Positions 53,055 to 63,500 of a stretch of DNA of 64,000 nucleotides are shown here, one piece after another. How positions within the stretch are numbered: the first letter of the stretch is position 1; each line of letters begins with the position of its first letter. The DNA is taken from contig JBFWRK010000002.1 of NCBI GenBank assembly GCA_050248955.1, forward strand, positions 337,969 to 401,968. The letters are read 5' to 3'. The notes under the pieces are model-generated. The model did not search any database and had not been told where the DNA came from. It saw nothing but the letters and a program-made list of their open reading frames with translations. A program made the translations under genes and the position numbers. Source of the stretch: JBFWRK01 sp050248955 (GTDB taxonomy: Bacteria; Actinomycetota; Acidimicrobiia; Acidimicrobiales; Ilumatobacteraceae).

Positions 53055-54602
53055 ATGCTCGGCCAGGTGAGGAACCCCACGCGAACCCTCGTCGTGTTCG
53101 CGCTCGCCGGACTGGTCGTCACTGCGTGCGGAGCGGTCGATGCCGGAGTACGTGCCGGCGAGGCACAGAACATCTCGGTCACGGCGACTTCGGAGCCGAC
53201 GGAGACGACGGAGACGACGGGGCCGTCGGACCAGTCCGACCCGCCGGTCGAGCCGACCGACGCGCCGCCCGAACCGACCGACGCCACCGTTCCGGCCGAG
53301 ACCGAGCCCGGGCCGGTGTTCACGCTCGATCCCGACAAGCCTCCGCAGCCGTACGACGACTACCTCGTCGCCGTGGTCAACGACCTCCAGACGTACTGGC
53401 GCGCGACGTTCCCGCAGATCTACGGCGAGGAGTACACGGAGCTCACCGGCGGCGTCTACCCGGTGTACCCCAGGAAGGACGGCGTGCCCGGGTGCGGCAC
53501 GCCGCGCACCACGTACCAGGAGATCCGCGGCAACGCCTTCTACTGCTTCGAGGGCGACTTCATCGCTTACGACGACACGGAGCTGCTCCCACAGCTGAAC
53601 GAGCAGCTCGGTGAAGCCGTGATCGGCGTGGTGCTCGCCCACGAGTGGGGGCACGCGATCCAGCGTCGCAGCGGTTACCAGGATGCGACGATCTACATGG
53701 AGCAGCAGTCGGACTGCTTCGCCGGCGCCTGGATCGCCCACCTCGCCCGCGGCGAGAACCCGGATCTCCCGTTCGCCGACGCCGATCTGAAGGGCGCGAT
53801 CAACGGCATGATCCAGGTGCGCGACCAGCCGGGCACCGGCCTCGCCGACGCCGCAGCGCACGGTACGGCCTTCGACCGGGTCGGCGCCTTCCAGGACGGC
53901 TTCATCAGCGGCGCCGCGCAGTGCGCCACCTACTCGCAGGACAGGCCCCTCGTGCTGTCCTTCGGCTACGACCTCGCGGCGCCGATCGACGAGCAGGAGA
54001 ACGCCCCCTTCGAGAACACGAGCACGGACCCATCGCAGCCGAACGACATCTTCAGCCTCGTCGTGAACGAGCTCAACGTGTTCTGGCCGGCGCGGGTCGA
54101 CGGCATGCCGTCGCTCAGCATCACGCCCTACGACGAGGACCCCGAGTCAGCCTGCTCGGAGCTCCCGGACGGGCGGTCGCTGAGCGTCGCGTTCTACTGT
54201 CCGGGCGAGGAGGAGGTGTTCGTCGATCTCGCCGTGGCGCGCCAGCTCTACGACGTCTACAGCGACTTCTCGGTCGGCTACGTCCTGGCCGCGGCATGGT
54301 CCGAAGCAGCACAGACGTTCCTCGACTCCTCGCTGTCGGGCGAGGAGCGCGTTCTGGCCAACGACTGCCTCGTCGGCGCGTTCGCCCGCAGCACGCTGCC
54401 GGTGCGGTTCAACCCGAACCGGTCGGAGACCGACACCAGCCTCTCGCCCGGCGACCTCGACGAAGCGGTGACGACCGCGATCGAGGTCGGCGACGACAGC
54501 ACCGATACGAACGAGTTCGGCAGCCCGTTCGAGAAGATCGACGCGTTCCGCGCCGGCGTGCTCGGCGACTTCGACGCCTGCCAGAACCGCTACGGGTTCT
54601 GA
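53055..54602 (+). CDS. Secreted YpfJ-like zinc metallopeptidase with a second, degenerate copy of the domain
   Basis: This 515-residue protein has a lipoprotein-type signal (TRTLVVFALAGLVVTACG) and a Thr/Pro/Glu linker. Domain 1 (about 95-310) carries HEWGH at 196-200 in VLAHEWGHAIQRR and a following Glu-rich helix QQSDCFAGAW, the usual YpfJ/neutral zinc metallopeptidase pattern. From about 335 a second copy begins (FSLVVNELNVFW parallels VAVVNDLQTYW; AFYCPGEEEVF parallels AFYCFEGDFIAY; ANDCLVGAFARS parallels SDCFAGAWIA). In it the HExxH position reads AAAWSEAAQ, so the zinc site is lost. A GTG 12 bases downstream is an alternative start. Its stop shares bases with the Ppx/GppA start. Confidence 0.85.
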   Translation: MLGQVRNPTRTLVVFALAGLVVTACGAVDAGVRAGEAQNISVTATSEPTETTETTGPSDQSDPPVEPTDAPPEPTDATVPAETEPGPVFTLDPDKPPQPYDDYLVAVVNDLQTYWRATFPQIYGEEYTELTGGVYPVYPRKDGVPGCGTPRTTYQEIRGNAFYCFEGDFIAYDDTELLPQLNEQLGEAVIGVVLAHEWGHAIQRRSGYQDATIYMEQQSDCFAGAWIAHLARGENPDLPFADADLKGAINGMIQVRDQPGTGLADAAAHGTAFDRVGAFQDGFISGAAQCATYSQDRPLVLSFGYDLAAPIDEQENAPFENTSTDPSQPNDIFSLVVNELNVFWPARVDGMPSLSITPYDEDPESACSELPDGRSLSVAFYCPGEEEVFVDLAVARQLYDVYSDFSVGYVLAAAWSEAAQTFLDSSLSGEERVLANDCLVGAFARSTLPVRFNPNRSETDTSLSPGDLDEAVTTAIEVGDDSTDTNEFGSPFEKIDAFRAGVLGDFDACQNRYGF

Positions 54603-56140
54603 TGGCGCTGTTCGCCGCGCTCGACCTCGGGACGAACAGCTTCCACCTCGTCGTCGCGCGGACGTCGCCTGGCGGTGGCTTCGAGATCATCACCCGCGAG
54701 AAGGAGCTCGTCCGGCTCGGGCACGGCGGCGGCGACATGAAGGAGCTGTCCGCCGATGCGATCGATCGCGGCATCGAGGCCATCGCTCGCATGCGGCGCA
54801 TCGCCGAGAGCGCCGGCGCACCGATGCGAGCGGTCGCAACGAGCGCGGTCCGAGAAGCTCAGAACGCGGACGTGTTCCTCGCCCGGGCGCGCGAGATCGG
54901 TGTCGAGGTCGAGGTCATCTCCGGCGTCGAGGAGGCACGGCTCATCCACCTCGGCGTGCTGCAGGCCGTGCCGGTGTTCGACAAGCGGCTGCTGCTCTGC
55001 GACATCGGCGGCGGCAGCACCGAGATCCTCGTCGGGCAGGAAGGCGATGTCCTCGCGGTCCGCAGCTTCAAGCTCGGGGCAGTGCGGCTCACCGACCGAT
55101 TCTTCCCACGCGGCCAGATCGTGAAGAGCGCAGCCGTCGCGGAGTGCCGGTCGTTCGTCCGCTCGACACTGGCGGTGTTCGAGCGCGAGGTGGAGCAGAT
55201 CGGCTTCCAGGTCGCAATCGGCTCCTCCGGCACCATCGAGCAGATCGCCCGGCTGACGCACATGGCCCGCGACGGCGTTCCGTTGCGGACCTACAACCGC
55301 ACGGAGTTCACGAGGGAGGAGCTCGGCGCCGCGCTGGACGCGCTCGTCTCCGCCCGATCGCCCGAGGCACGTCGACGGATCGCCGGGCTCGAGCCGGAGC
55401 GGGCCGACATCGTGGTCGCCGGCGCGTTGATCCTCGAGGGCGTGTTCGACGCCTTCGGCATCGAGACGATGGCGTTCAGCGACCACGCGCTGCGGGAGGG
55501 CGTGCTGCTCGACACGATGCAGCGCAACGAGGGCACCACGCTCCACCACCTGCGCGACGTCTCGCGGCGCAGCGTGCGCCGCCTCGCCGAGCTGTGCGAC
55601 GACGACCTCGAGCACTCCGAGCACGTGGCCGCGCTCGCGCTCCAGCTGTTCGACGCGACCAAGGCGCTCCACGGGCTCGACGTCGCCGCGCGCGAGTTCC
55701 TCGAAGCCGGCGCCGTCCTCGCCAACGTCGGGCTGTTCATCTCGCACAGCAAGCACCACCTGCACTCGTACTACGTCATCCGGAACGCCGAGCACCTCGC
55801 CGGGTTCACGGACCACGAGATCGAGATCATCGCCCTCATCGCGAGGTACCACCGCAAGAGCGCACCGAAGGCCGGACACGAGGACTTCGCGCGGCTGAGC
55901 TCGGCCGATCAACGGCTCGTTCGCACCCTCGCCGGGCTGCTACGGATCGCGATCGGCCTCGACCGGAGCCACGACCGGCGCGTCGAGTCGATCTCGGTCG
56001 CCCGCCTGGACGACACGCTCACGGTCATGGCGCACGCTCCGAGCTCCGGCGACACGAGCCTCGAGCTCTATGCCGCGAACTCGCGGCGCCAGCTCCTCGA
56101 ACAGGTGCTCGAGCTCGAGGTCCAGGTCGTCGCCGGCTGA
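54602..56140 (+). CDS. Ppx/GppA phosphatase family protein with C-terminal HD-like domain
   Basis: This 512-residue protein starts at the ATG in a TGATG overlap. The N-terminal actin-like fold shows FAALDLGTNSFHLVVAR (phosphate 1), RAVATSAVREAQNADVFL, DIGGGSTEIL (phosphate 2) and GSSGTIEQIARL. From about 315 a helical HD-like domain follows, with SEHVAALALQLFDATKALHG and IARYHRKSAPK. Long forms of this kind are exopolyphosphatases or pppGpp phosphohydrolases, linking phosphate storage and the stringent response. The open frame extends far upstream into the peptidase gene but that part is not coding. Confidence 0.92.
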   Translation: MALFAALDLGTNSFHLVVARTSPGGGFEIITREKELVRLGHGGGDMKELSADAIDRGIEAIARMRRIAESAGAPMRAVATSAVREAQNADVFLARAREIGVEVEVISGVEEARLIHLGVLQAVPVFDKRLLLCDIGGGSTEILVGQEGDVLAVRSFKLGAVRLTDRFFPRGQIVKSAAVAECRSFVRSTLAVFEREVEQIGFQVAIGSSGTIEQIARLTHMARDGVPLRTYNRTEFTREELGAALDALVSARSPEARRRIAGLEPERADIVVAGALILEGVFDAFGIETMAFSDHALREGVLLDTMQRNEGTTLHHLRDVSRRSVRRLAELCDDDLEHSEHVAALALQLFDATKALHGLDVAAREFLEAGAVLANVGLFISHSKHHLHSYYVIRNAEHLAGFTDHEIEIIALIARYHRKSAPKAGHEDFARLSSADQRLVRTLAGLLRIAIGLDRSHDRRVESISVARLDDTLTVMAHAPSSGDTSLELYAANSRRQLLEQVLELEVQVVAG

Positions 56141-56173
56141 TCACGTGCGTGCGATCGAGTGCGCTACGGCTGT

Positions 56174-57091
56174 TCAGACATCGATGAACCGTCCGATGTG
56201 CTCGGCCAGGATCAGCGGCTGATCTCCCTGGATGCTGTGCCCGGCGTCGGGCACCACCACGACCTCGGCACCGGGTGATCGGCGCTGGAGCTCGGCCACG
56301 TCGGCGTCGTCCACGACCGGTGAGCTGCCGCCGCGAGCGAGCAACACCGGGCACTCGATCCGCTCGATGACGGCCCACAGGTCGTCCCGCCCCGCCGCGG
56401 TCGGGTCCTCGTCGTGCGAGACGGCGCGGCCGCGCCGGTCGTAGCGCCAGCTCCACGATCCGTCGGCGAGCTGATGGGCGTTGTGGAGGATCCCCCGGCG
56501 CAACGAGCGCTCGCTACGGGTCGGGTTGTGCTCGATCGTCCGGGCGAGGATGTCGTCGAAGGACGCGAACGACTGCGGCCCGTTCACGAAGTCGATCACG
56601 GCCTTCGCCTTCTCGCGGTTCGTCCCCGGGGTGATGTCGACGAGCAGCAGCCGACGCACGAGCTCCGGGTGACGGACCGCGAGGATCGCCGCGGTGAGCC
56701 CGCCGAGGGACATGCCGACGACCAACCTGGCCTTCGGCGCCAGCGCCGTGACCGCGGGCGCGATGTCGTCGGCGAGCGTCGCTGGTGAGTACTCCGCATC
56801 GTCACGCCACGACGAATGGCCGTGTCCGGGGAGGTCGATCGCCACCGCCGGTAGCCCCAGCGCGAGCACCACGGTGTCCCAGGTGTGGGCGTTCATCGCA
56901 GTGCCGTGGACGAAGACGACCTGTGGATCCTCCGTGCCCCAGACGAGCGCGCTCACCCGCTGTCCGGGTGCGACCTCGACCACCTCGCGGCGCACCGGTG
57001 GCACGTCGACCACCGGGATCCCGTACTCGGCGATGTTCTCGGCGAACATGCCGAACTCGTCGTAGTCGATGCGGTTCGTCACGCCCGCCAT
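56174..57091 (-). CDS. Alpha/beta-hydrolase fold protein
   Basis: This 305-residue protein has the oxyanion region VVFVHGTAMNAHTW (about 58-71), the nucleophile elbow GMSLGG with Ser128, a Gly-His-Gly-His segment DLPGHGHSSW and the catalytic His in VPDAGHSIQGD near the end. This is the standard fold of esterases, lipases and C-C hydrolases. The first 40 residues are longer than usual. No neighbour indicates a substrate; the gene is convergent with ppx/gppA and near the L,D-transpeptidase. Confidence 0.88.
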   Translation of the reverse strand: MAGVTNRIDYDEFGMFAENIAEYGIPVVDVPPVRREVVEVAPGQRVSALVWGTEDPQVVFVHGTAMNAHTWDTVVLALGLPAVAIDLPGHGHSSWRDDAEYSPATLADDIAPAVTALAPKARLVVGMSLGGLTAAILAVRHPELVRRLLLVDITPGTNREKAKAVIDFVNGPQSFASFDDILARTIEHNPTRSERSLRRGILHNAHQLADGSWSWRYDRRGRAVSHDEDPTAAGRDDLWAVIERIECPVLLARGGSSPVVDDADVAELQRRSPGAEVVVVPDAGHSIQGDQPLILAEHIGRFIDV

Positions 57092-57113
57092 CCTGGCAGG
57101 ACGTGCGCTCCGG

Positions 57114-58265
57114 TCAGGGAGCCGCCGAAGCGACGGCCGTGGTGGTCGGCTCCGCCGGGATCGTCGGCGCCACGGTCGTGGTGGTCGTGGTCGTCGTGGT
57201 CGCCGGAGCGACCGTGGTCGTGGCGGCGTGGGTGGTGGCCGGCGCCGCGGTCGTCGTCGACTTCGCGACGGTCGTGGTCGGCGCGGAGGTGGTCGAGAAG
57301 TCGGGGTCCTTGCGGTCGAACGGCGGTGGCTGGCGCCCGTAGACCTCGGGCTCCTTCACGCCGTCCCAGACGTAGATCTGGTCGCCGCGCTCGACGAGCG
57401 TCGGGAAGTACTCGGAGATGTGCATCGGGATGCGGATGCAGCCATGCGATGCCGGCCGGTTCGGCACGTTGCCCGAACCGTGCACGGCGACGCCGTAGTT
57501 GAAGTACACCGGGTTGTGCATCCGGCCGAGCTTGCCTTCGCGCCAACCATCGCCCTCGACGTAGCGGCGGTTGAAGTTGTAGACGCCGCCGGGCGTGACC
57601 GAGTTGCCGCAGATGCCCTGCGTGATCGGCTCGTCGGTCTCGTTGTCCGGCGTGTTCGGGTCGAGGGTGACCTCGTCGCACCACTCCTCGTTGCTGCCCG
57701 AGGAGATGTGGGTGATCAGCTCGGGCGCGCCGTCCTTGAAGAGCACGGCGACCTGCTGCGTGAGGTACACCTCCATGTGCCGCTTCGTGGTCCGCGAGCG
57801 CCGGGGCAGGATCGCGACCTCGCCCTGCATCACGTCCCATGCTCCGGAGGTGACGACGCCGTTCGCGTCGTCGCGAGGGATGTTCAGCACGAGCTTCTGG
57901 AACGCCCAGACCGACTGCTGCGTCGCCGGACCGAACGCACCGTCGACCGGGCCGGGATCGAAACCGAGGTCGACGAGACGCTGCTGCAGCCGCTTGACGT
58001 CCTCGCCGTACATCCCCTTCGAGAGGTCACGGTCGAGCGGCACCTTCGGGGTGCTGCTCGCCGGCGCCGCGGTCGAGTTGACGACCGTTTCGACGGTCTC
58101 GATGGCACCTGACGTGGCGACGAGCTCGCTCGCCGTGGACGGGGCGCTGCCGGCGCTGGAGGTGCCGTCGCCCGAGCCGCCGAGGACGCTGGCGCCGATC
58201 ACGACGGCAAAGACGAGCGCGGCGACGAGAGCCGGCATCCATTGCCGCAGGGCGCGCGGTTCCAC
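57114..58265 (-). CDS. L,D-transpeptidase (YkuD) with peptidoglycan-binding domain
   Basis: This 383-residue exported protein has a signal/anchor at about residues 13-28, a PG_binding_1 domain (GMYGEDVKRLQQRLVDLGFDPGPVDGAFGPATQQSVWAFQ; key core LQQRLVDLGFDPGPVDGAFG) and a YkuD catalytic domain. The latter contains the His of AVHGSGNVPNRPASHGCIRI and the nucleophile Cys276 in SHGCIR. The last about 60 residues are a Thr/Ala/Pro-rich tail including a run of nine Thr. It cross-links peptidoglycan 3-3 or anchors proteins to it, outside the membrane. The tail probably spans the wall or is a glycosylation site. Confidence 0.92.
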   Translation of the reverse strand: MEPRALRQWMPALVAALVFAVVIGASVLGGSGDGTSSAGSAPSTASELVATSGAIETVETVVNSTAAPASSTPKVPLDRDLSKGMYGEDVKRLQQRLVDLGFDPGPVDGAFGPATQQSVWAFQKLVLNIPRDDANGVVTSGAWDVMQGEVAILPRRSRTTKRHMEVYLTQQVAVLFKDGAPELITHISSGSNEEWCDEVTLDPNTPDNETDEPITQGICGNSVTPGGVYNFNRRYVEGDGWREGKLGRMHNPVYFNYGVAVHGSGNVPNRPASHGCIRIPMHISEYFPTLVERGDQIYVWDGVKEPEVYGRQPPPFDRKDPDFSTTSAPTTTVAKSTTTAAPATTHAATTTVAPATTTTTTTTTVAPTIPAEPTTTAVASAAP

Positions 58266-58350
58266 GTGCGTGCTCCTCTCCGTCCACCCGACTGGGCCGT
58301 CAGTGGTCCGAGGCTACCAACGGGACCAGGAAACACCCCGGCAAGCCGGC

Positions 58351-59097
58351 TCAGGTCACAGCTGTCGGACGGATCGATTCGAGCTCGCGGCGCAGCGTCC
58401 ACATCTCGCGCAGGATCGTGGCGATCACGCCGGACGACGCGAGCGTCGATGCACCCCGGATGCGGGGGAAGTAGTCCACCCCGAACTGGAGGATCCGGTA
58501 GCCGTGGCGGGTCGCGCGGATGATGAGCTCGGCGTCGATGAAGCTCCCCTCGCTCTTCAGCTCGATCTGGTCGAAGATCGCCCGCCGGCAGAGCTTGAAG
58601 GCGAAGTTCACGTCGCGGAAGCGCACCCCGAACATCGTCGTGATCAGGAAGTTGTAGACGTGGGTGTACAGCGCCCTGGTGATGCCCTCGGTCGTGCGGT
58701 CGAGCCGGTAGGCGCTCACGATGTCGACCTCGTAGAGGCGCTGGATCCGCACCGCCTTAGCCAGCTCCTGCATATCGAACGGGAGGTCGGCGTCGGTGTA
58801 GAGGATGAGGTCGCCGGTCGACGCCGCGAAGCCGGTCTTGATCGAGCCCCCGAGCTTGCGGTTCACGTGGTGGTGCACGACCCTGATGTGCGGGTCGGCT
58901 GCGGCGAGCTCGTCGGCGATCTTGCCGGTCGAGTCGGTCGAGGCGTCGTCGACGACGATCAGCTCGTAGCTGCTGAGCTCACCCTGCTCCACGAGTGCTC
59001 GGCACACGGACTCGGCCGCCGCCACCGCGGGGTGGATGTTCTCTTCCTCGTTGTACATCGGGAAGAAGATCGACAGCGACGGTGCCGGGACGGCCAT
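58351..59097 (-). CDS. GT2-family glycosyltransferase (dolichyl-phosphate mannose synthase-like)
   Basis: This 248-residue protein shows LSIFFPMYNEEENIHPAV (nucleotide site), ELIVVDDASTDSTGKIADEL, the DxD metal motif in LILYTDADLPF and KLGGSIKTGF. These are typical of DPM1/polyisoprenyl-phosphate sugar transferases. There is no C-terminal membrane pair, so it is a soluble or peripheral enzyme. An ATG 60 bases upstream is also in frame, but it would leave only 3 bases to the divergent gene start. I therefore prefer 59097. The acceptor is probably a polyprenyl phosphate. Confidence 0.85.
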   Translation of the reverse strand: MAVPAPSLSIFFPMYNEEENIHPAVAAAESVCRALVEQGELSSYELIVVDDASTDSTGKIADELAAADPHIRVVHHHVNRKLGGSIKTGFAASTGDLILYTDADLPFDMQELAKAVRIQRLYEVDIVSAYRLDRTTEGITRALYTHVYNFLITTMFGVRFRDVNFAFKLCRRAIFDQIELKSEGSFIDAELIIRATRHGYRILQFGVDYFPRIRGASTLASSGVIATILREMWTLRRELESIRPTAVT

Positions 59098-59160
59098 AGG
59101 ACGGGCCACGATATCGGCAGGTCGCGACGTCGTGACCGCGCCGCTACCGTCTGGCACCGC

Positions 59161-59646
59161 ATGGTGCCACTGCCGCCCCCTCCCGACCTGTCGTCACGTT
59201 CGGGCGCCGGCGCGGCGCGTCCCCCGATGGGTGCTCCGCATGCTACGGCGCCCGTCCACGCCCGGCCCGGTCAGCTCACCGTCGGTTGGCGATGGGTGCT
59301 GCTCCTCGGTTGGGGATCGGTCGTGATCGGCTTGATGGCCGTGGGCGCTGCGGGTGACGTGCTCGGGAAGCGCGCATGGTGGCTCGACGGTGCGCTCGTC
59401 GTCGTGCCGTTCCTGATCCCGATGCTGGCTGCGCTCGCCGCCTACGCGAACTCGCGATGGGCGATCTGGATCGGGCTGCTCGGTGTCGCGTCGCTGGCGG
59501 CGACGGCCGTGCTCGACCGGACCGACTCGCCCGGGGTCGCCGCGGCCACCGGGGTCCTGGCGCTCATCGGCGCGCTGACGACCGTGTCGAGCATCGCCGG
59601 CAGGGTGCCGCCGTTTGCCCTCGAGCCGGGGCACAGCGGAGCCTGA
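59161..59646 (+). CDS. Small membrane protein of unknown function
   Basis: This 161-residue protein has a Pro/Ala-rich N-terminus (about 40 residues) and four hydrophobic helices (WVLLLGWGSVVIGLMAVGAA, GALVVVPFLIPMLAALAAY, IWIGLLGVASLAATAVL and AAATGVLALIGALTTV). It begins at ATG, with its start facing that of the GT2 gene. No family was recognised. An envelope role with the glycosyltransferase is possible but speculative. Confidence 0.7.
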   Translation: MVPLPPPPDLSSRSGAGAARPPMGAPHATAPVHARPGQLTVGWRWVLLLGWGSVVIGLMAVGAAGDVLGKRAWWLDGALVVVPFLIPMLAALAAYANSRWAIWIGLLGVASLAATAVLDRTDSPGVAAATGVLALIGALTTVSSIAGRVPPFALEPGHSGA

Positions 59647-59662
59647 CCGGCTCCGCGGTGGG

Positions 59663-60043
59663 TCACGCCGTCGCGGACGACGCCTGCTCGTCGGCGATCT
59701 GCTGGCGGACTGCGTCCATGTCGAGGTTCCGGACCTGGCCGATGAGGTCGTCGAGCGCCGCCTTCGGGAGCGCGCCCGGCTGCGCGTAGAGCAGCACCTG
59801 GTCCCGGAAGATCATCAACGTCGGGATCGAGCGAATGTTGAAGTTCGCGGCGAGCTCCTGCTGGTCCTCGGTGTCGACCTTGCCGAACACGACGTCCGGG
59901 TTCTCCGTCGCGGTCGCTTCGAAGATCGGGGCGAACGAGCGACACGGACCGCACCAGCTGGCCCAGAAGTCGACCAGGACGATCTCGTTGTCCTCGATGG
60001 TCGAGTCGAAGTTCTCGGTTGTCAGGGTGGCTGCGGAGCCCAT
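59663..60043 (-). CDS. Thioredoxin
   Basis: This 126-residue protein has the thioredoxin active site WCGPC with Cys31 and Cys34 in DFWASWCGPCRSFAPIF, the cis-Pro loop RSIPTLMIF and GALPKAALDDLI. The ATG at 60043 gives the normal N-terminus; a 13-codon in-frame extension exists. It reduces protein disulfides in the cytoplasm. A C-terminal extension of about 20 residues (MDAVRQQIADEQ) goes beyond the typical 105-110. Confidence 0.94.
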   Translation of the reverse strand: MGSAATLTTENFDSTIEDNEIVLVDFWASWCGPCRSFAPIFEATATENPDVVFGKVDTEDQQELAANFNIRSIPTLMIFRDQVLLYAQPGALPKAALDDLIGQVRNLDMDAVRQQIADEQASSATA

Positions 60044-60130
60044 CGGGCGAATCCCTTTCGATCGGATGAATCTCAAGATCATCCAACCGGATGGCGGCAG
60101 CCGGCATTCCCGACGTTCGGGCGGCGCCGC

Positions 60131-60496
60131 TCACGGAGCGAGCAGGAGGTAGCCCTGCAGCATGACGATCGCGAACATGACGACGATCCGGTCGGGCGGG
60201 ATCGCGGCACCGTGCTGGAAGCGATCGAGGAGCACGACCCCGACCTGCAGCATGACGACCCAGCCGAACGTCACGGTGGCGAGCTCGGCGTAGGCGAGGC
60301 TCTTGCCGTACACCCAGAACACGACGCCGAAGACGAAGCAGCCACCGATGAGTGCGAGCAGCGAACGATGGTCGGCGTACTTGCGAGCGAGCACGGCGCC
60401 GACGAGGTCGAGCACCGCGAGCGCCGTCATCGCGCCGATCGCGGCCAGCGGCCGTGCGGTGCCGTTCGAAGCGAGAGGGAGCTCGTTGACGACCAT
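60131..60496 (-). CDS. Small four-helix membrane protein
   Basis: This 121-residue protein has four hydrophobic stretches (LAAIGAMTALAVLDLVGAVLA, LLALIGGCFVFGVVFWVYG, LATVTFGWVVMLQVGVVLL and RIVVMFAIVMLQGYLLL). Size and layout resemble SMR/EamA half-transporters, with polar residues in helix 1, but no signature was recognised. It lies between thioredoxin and lhr on the same strand. Confidence 0.7.
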   Translation of the reverse strand: MVVNELPLASNGTARPLAAIGAMTALAVLDLVGAVLARKYADHRSLLALIGGCFVFGVVFWVYGKSLAYAELATVTFGWVVMLQVGVVLLDRFQHGAAIPPDRIVVMFAIVMLQGYLLLAP

Positions 60497-60577
60497 GCCG
60501 ACTCCTGAGTCGCACGTCGATCGCCGTGATACGTGCCGTGCGTCGCTCCACTCCTACGTCGCGGTGACCCGTTCGGT

Positions 60578-63500
60578 TCAGAGTCGCAGGACGAGCCCGC
60601 GATAGCCGTCGACGAAACCGGCGGCTCGCAGCTGCGTCCGGAGCGGGCCGTCGGCGATCGGCGCACCGTCGACCTTGCGCACCTCGAGGCTCCGCACCCG
60701 ACCGTCCTTCACGAGCGACGCCAGGGCGTCCGCCCAGCGGCTGTCGCCGGCTGTTCGCGGGAAGGTGACGAGGTGGTGGCCCCGACGGTCGAGCCAGACG
60801 AGCGGCTCGCCGTCCCCGAGCACCACGAGCGCCGCTGCGGACCGGGCGGGGCGGCAGGGTGACACCGGCCAGGAGAGCGCGGCGCCGTACGGCTGCGCCG
60901 GATCGGTCGCGGCGAGGACGAGCGCTGCCGTGTCCGACGTGCGCAGCTCGTCGGGCGCCTCACGGACGGAGCGGAGCCGGTCGACCGCGCCGGGGAGGGC
61001 GAACTGCGCCGCACCGAGCCCGGTCACGAAGTAGCCACGACGGACCTGTCCGCGCTCCTCCAGCACTTTGAGCACGCCGTACACGGACGTGAACCCGCCG
61101 GCGACGCCCTCGGCCAGCACCGCCTCCCGGGACAGCACGCCATGGCGTTCGAGCAGCTGCAGCGCGATCGCATGGGCCGCCTCGGTCGGCCGCGGCGCCG
61201 GTTCGAGGAGCGGGGCGACGAGCGACCAGCGGCCGGCGCCCGCCGGCGGACCGATCGCCGTGAGCCGCCCCGGCCGCGGTCGGCCAGGCAGCCGTTTCGC
61301 TCCCCCACGGGCCGGCGACGGCTTGCGCCGGCCGGCGCCGCCGAGCACCGCGCGCAGTGGTGCGAACGAGTCGTTCGTGATCTCGGCCGCCCAGACGAGG
61401 TCCCAGAGTGCGGCGAGGACCTCGGCGTCGGCCGCACCCGGTGCGGCTGCACGCAGCTGCTGCCAGAAGCTCGCGCCGCGCTCGGTGAGGTGCGTGCGCA
61501 GCGCCTCGTGCAGCGTGCCCTCCGGCCGGGGGCCGGCATCGACAGCGCCGGCGAGCAGCGCGAGCTGGTCGCGGAAGTAGAGCCGCACCCGGCCGTCACT
61601 CGCGCCGAGCGCACCGGCGCCGAGCCACACGAGATCGCCGCTCGTGCACAACTCGTCGAGGTCGGCGCTCCGGTAGCCGAGCACGCGGGCAGACAGCACC
61701 TCGCTCTCGAGCGCGGAGCCGACGATCGCCGCCCCCTGCAACGCGGTGATCGTCTCGACGAGCGCTTCGAGCCCGCGCCGTTGCGGCGGGATGCCGTGCC
61801 ACGCCGGCAGGAACCGGGCGAGCGCGTCCTGCTCGACCGGCTCGACCTCGCGGCGCAGCGCCGCCAGCGACCGGCGGCGCAGTTGACGCAGGACGTCGTT
61901 GTCGCACCACTCGCGCTCCACCCCCTCGGGCCGGAACTCGCCGCGCACGAGTCGCTCCGACGACTCGAGCGCCTGCAGCGCGCCGAGGGTCCGCTCGGGA
62001 GGGGCGTCGAAGCGACGCGCCGGGGCGTCGCCGACGAACGGGCCATGCGTGCGTGCGTAGCGCCCGACGAGCTCCTCGAGCGGGCGCGGCACGGGATCGG
62101 TGAACGCGGCAGGGAGGCCGACCGGCAGCGCGCATCCGAGCGCGTCGCGGTAGCGCGCCGCATCTTCCGCAGCGACGTAGCGCTCCTCCCCGCCGATGCG
62201 CACCGCGATCGCGCGGCGCTCGCGGCTCAGCAGCGCGAGCCAGTCGGCAGCGCTCCCGCCCTCGCAGCGGAGATCGGCCTCGTCGAGGGTGAGGTCGCCG
62301 ACGCGGCGGAGCACGTCGTGGAGCTCGTCGGCCGAACGCGCCCGGCGACCGTCGGTCAGGCACTGCAGCTCGAGCTCCAGGTCGGCGAGCACACCCGGGT
62401 CGAGCAGCTCGCGCAGCTCCTCCGCGCCGAGCAGGTCGCGGAGCAGGTCACGGTCGAGCGCGAGCGCGGCAGCACGCCGCTCTGCCAGTGGGGCGTCGCC
62501 CTCGTACATGTACGCCGCGATCCAGTTGAACAGCAGGCTCTGACTGAACGGCGACGCCCTCGCCGTGTCGACGCTGACGAAGCGGATCTGGCGGCTGCGG
62601 AGCTGGCCGAGCACCTCGCGCAGCGCAGGGACGTCGAACACGTCCTGCAGGCACTCGCGGCTCGTCTCGAGCAGGATCGGGAAGGTCGGGTACTTCGCGG
62701 CGACGGCGAGCAGGTCAGCCGCACGCTGGCGCTGCTGCCACAACGGCGTGCGCCGATCGGGGCGCCGCCGAGGCAGCAGCAGTGCCCGCCCGGCGCACTC
62801 CCGGAAGCGGGCCGAGAACAACGACGTCTGCGGCAGCGTCGCGACGACGAGCTCGTCGATGTCGTCCGGGTCGATGAGCAGCTCTTGGAGCGGCAGTTCG
62901 TCGGCGGACTCGGGCAGGCGGATCACGATGCCGTCGTCGCCCCACATCGTCTCGACCGGGAGGTCGTAGCGGTCCATCAGCCGCCGTTCGATCGCCATCG
63001 CCCACGGCGCGTGGACGGGCGTGCCGAACGGGCTGAGCAGGCAGACCCGCCAGTCGCCGATCTCGTCGCGGAACCGCTCGACGACGATGGTGCGGTCGTC
63101 CGGGACGACACCAGTGGCCTCCTGCTGCTCGGCGAGGTAGCGCAACACGTTGCCGGCGGCGAACGCATCGAGCCCGTAGTGCTCTCGCAGCCGTGCGTCC
63201 GCCTGGTCGTCCGGGAGGTCGCGCACCTCGCGGATGAAGCCGCCGAGAGCTCGACCCAGCTCGAGCGGGCGGCCGGGGCGGTCGCCGTGCCAGAACGGCA
63301 TCTTGCCCGGCTCACCTGGTGCCGGGGTGACGATCACCCGCTCGAACGAGATGTCCTCGATCCGCCACGTGGACGCGCCGAGCAGGAACGTCTCGCCGGG
63401 CCGGCTCTCGTACACCATCTCCTCGTCGAGCTCGCCGACCCTGGTGCCATCGGGCAGGAACACACCGAACAAGCCTCGGTCCGGGATGGTCCCGCCACTC

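Noticed and set aside
57150..57260. GTGGTCGTGG-like runs resembling a minisatellite
   Set aside because: They encode the Thr/Ala/Pro tail of the L,D-transpeptidase in frame; codon bias (ACC/ACG) explains the repetition.
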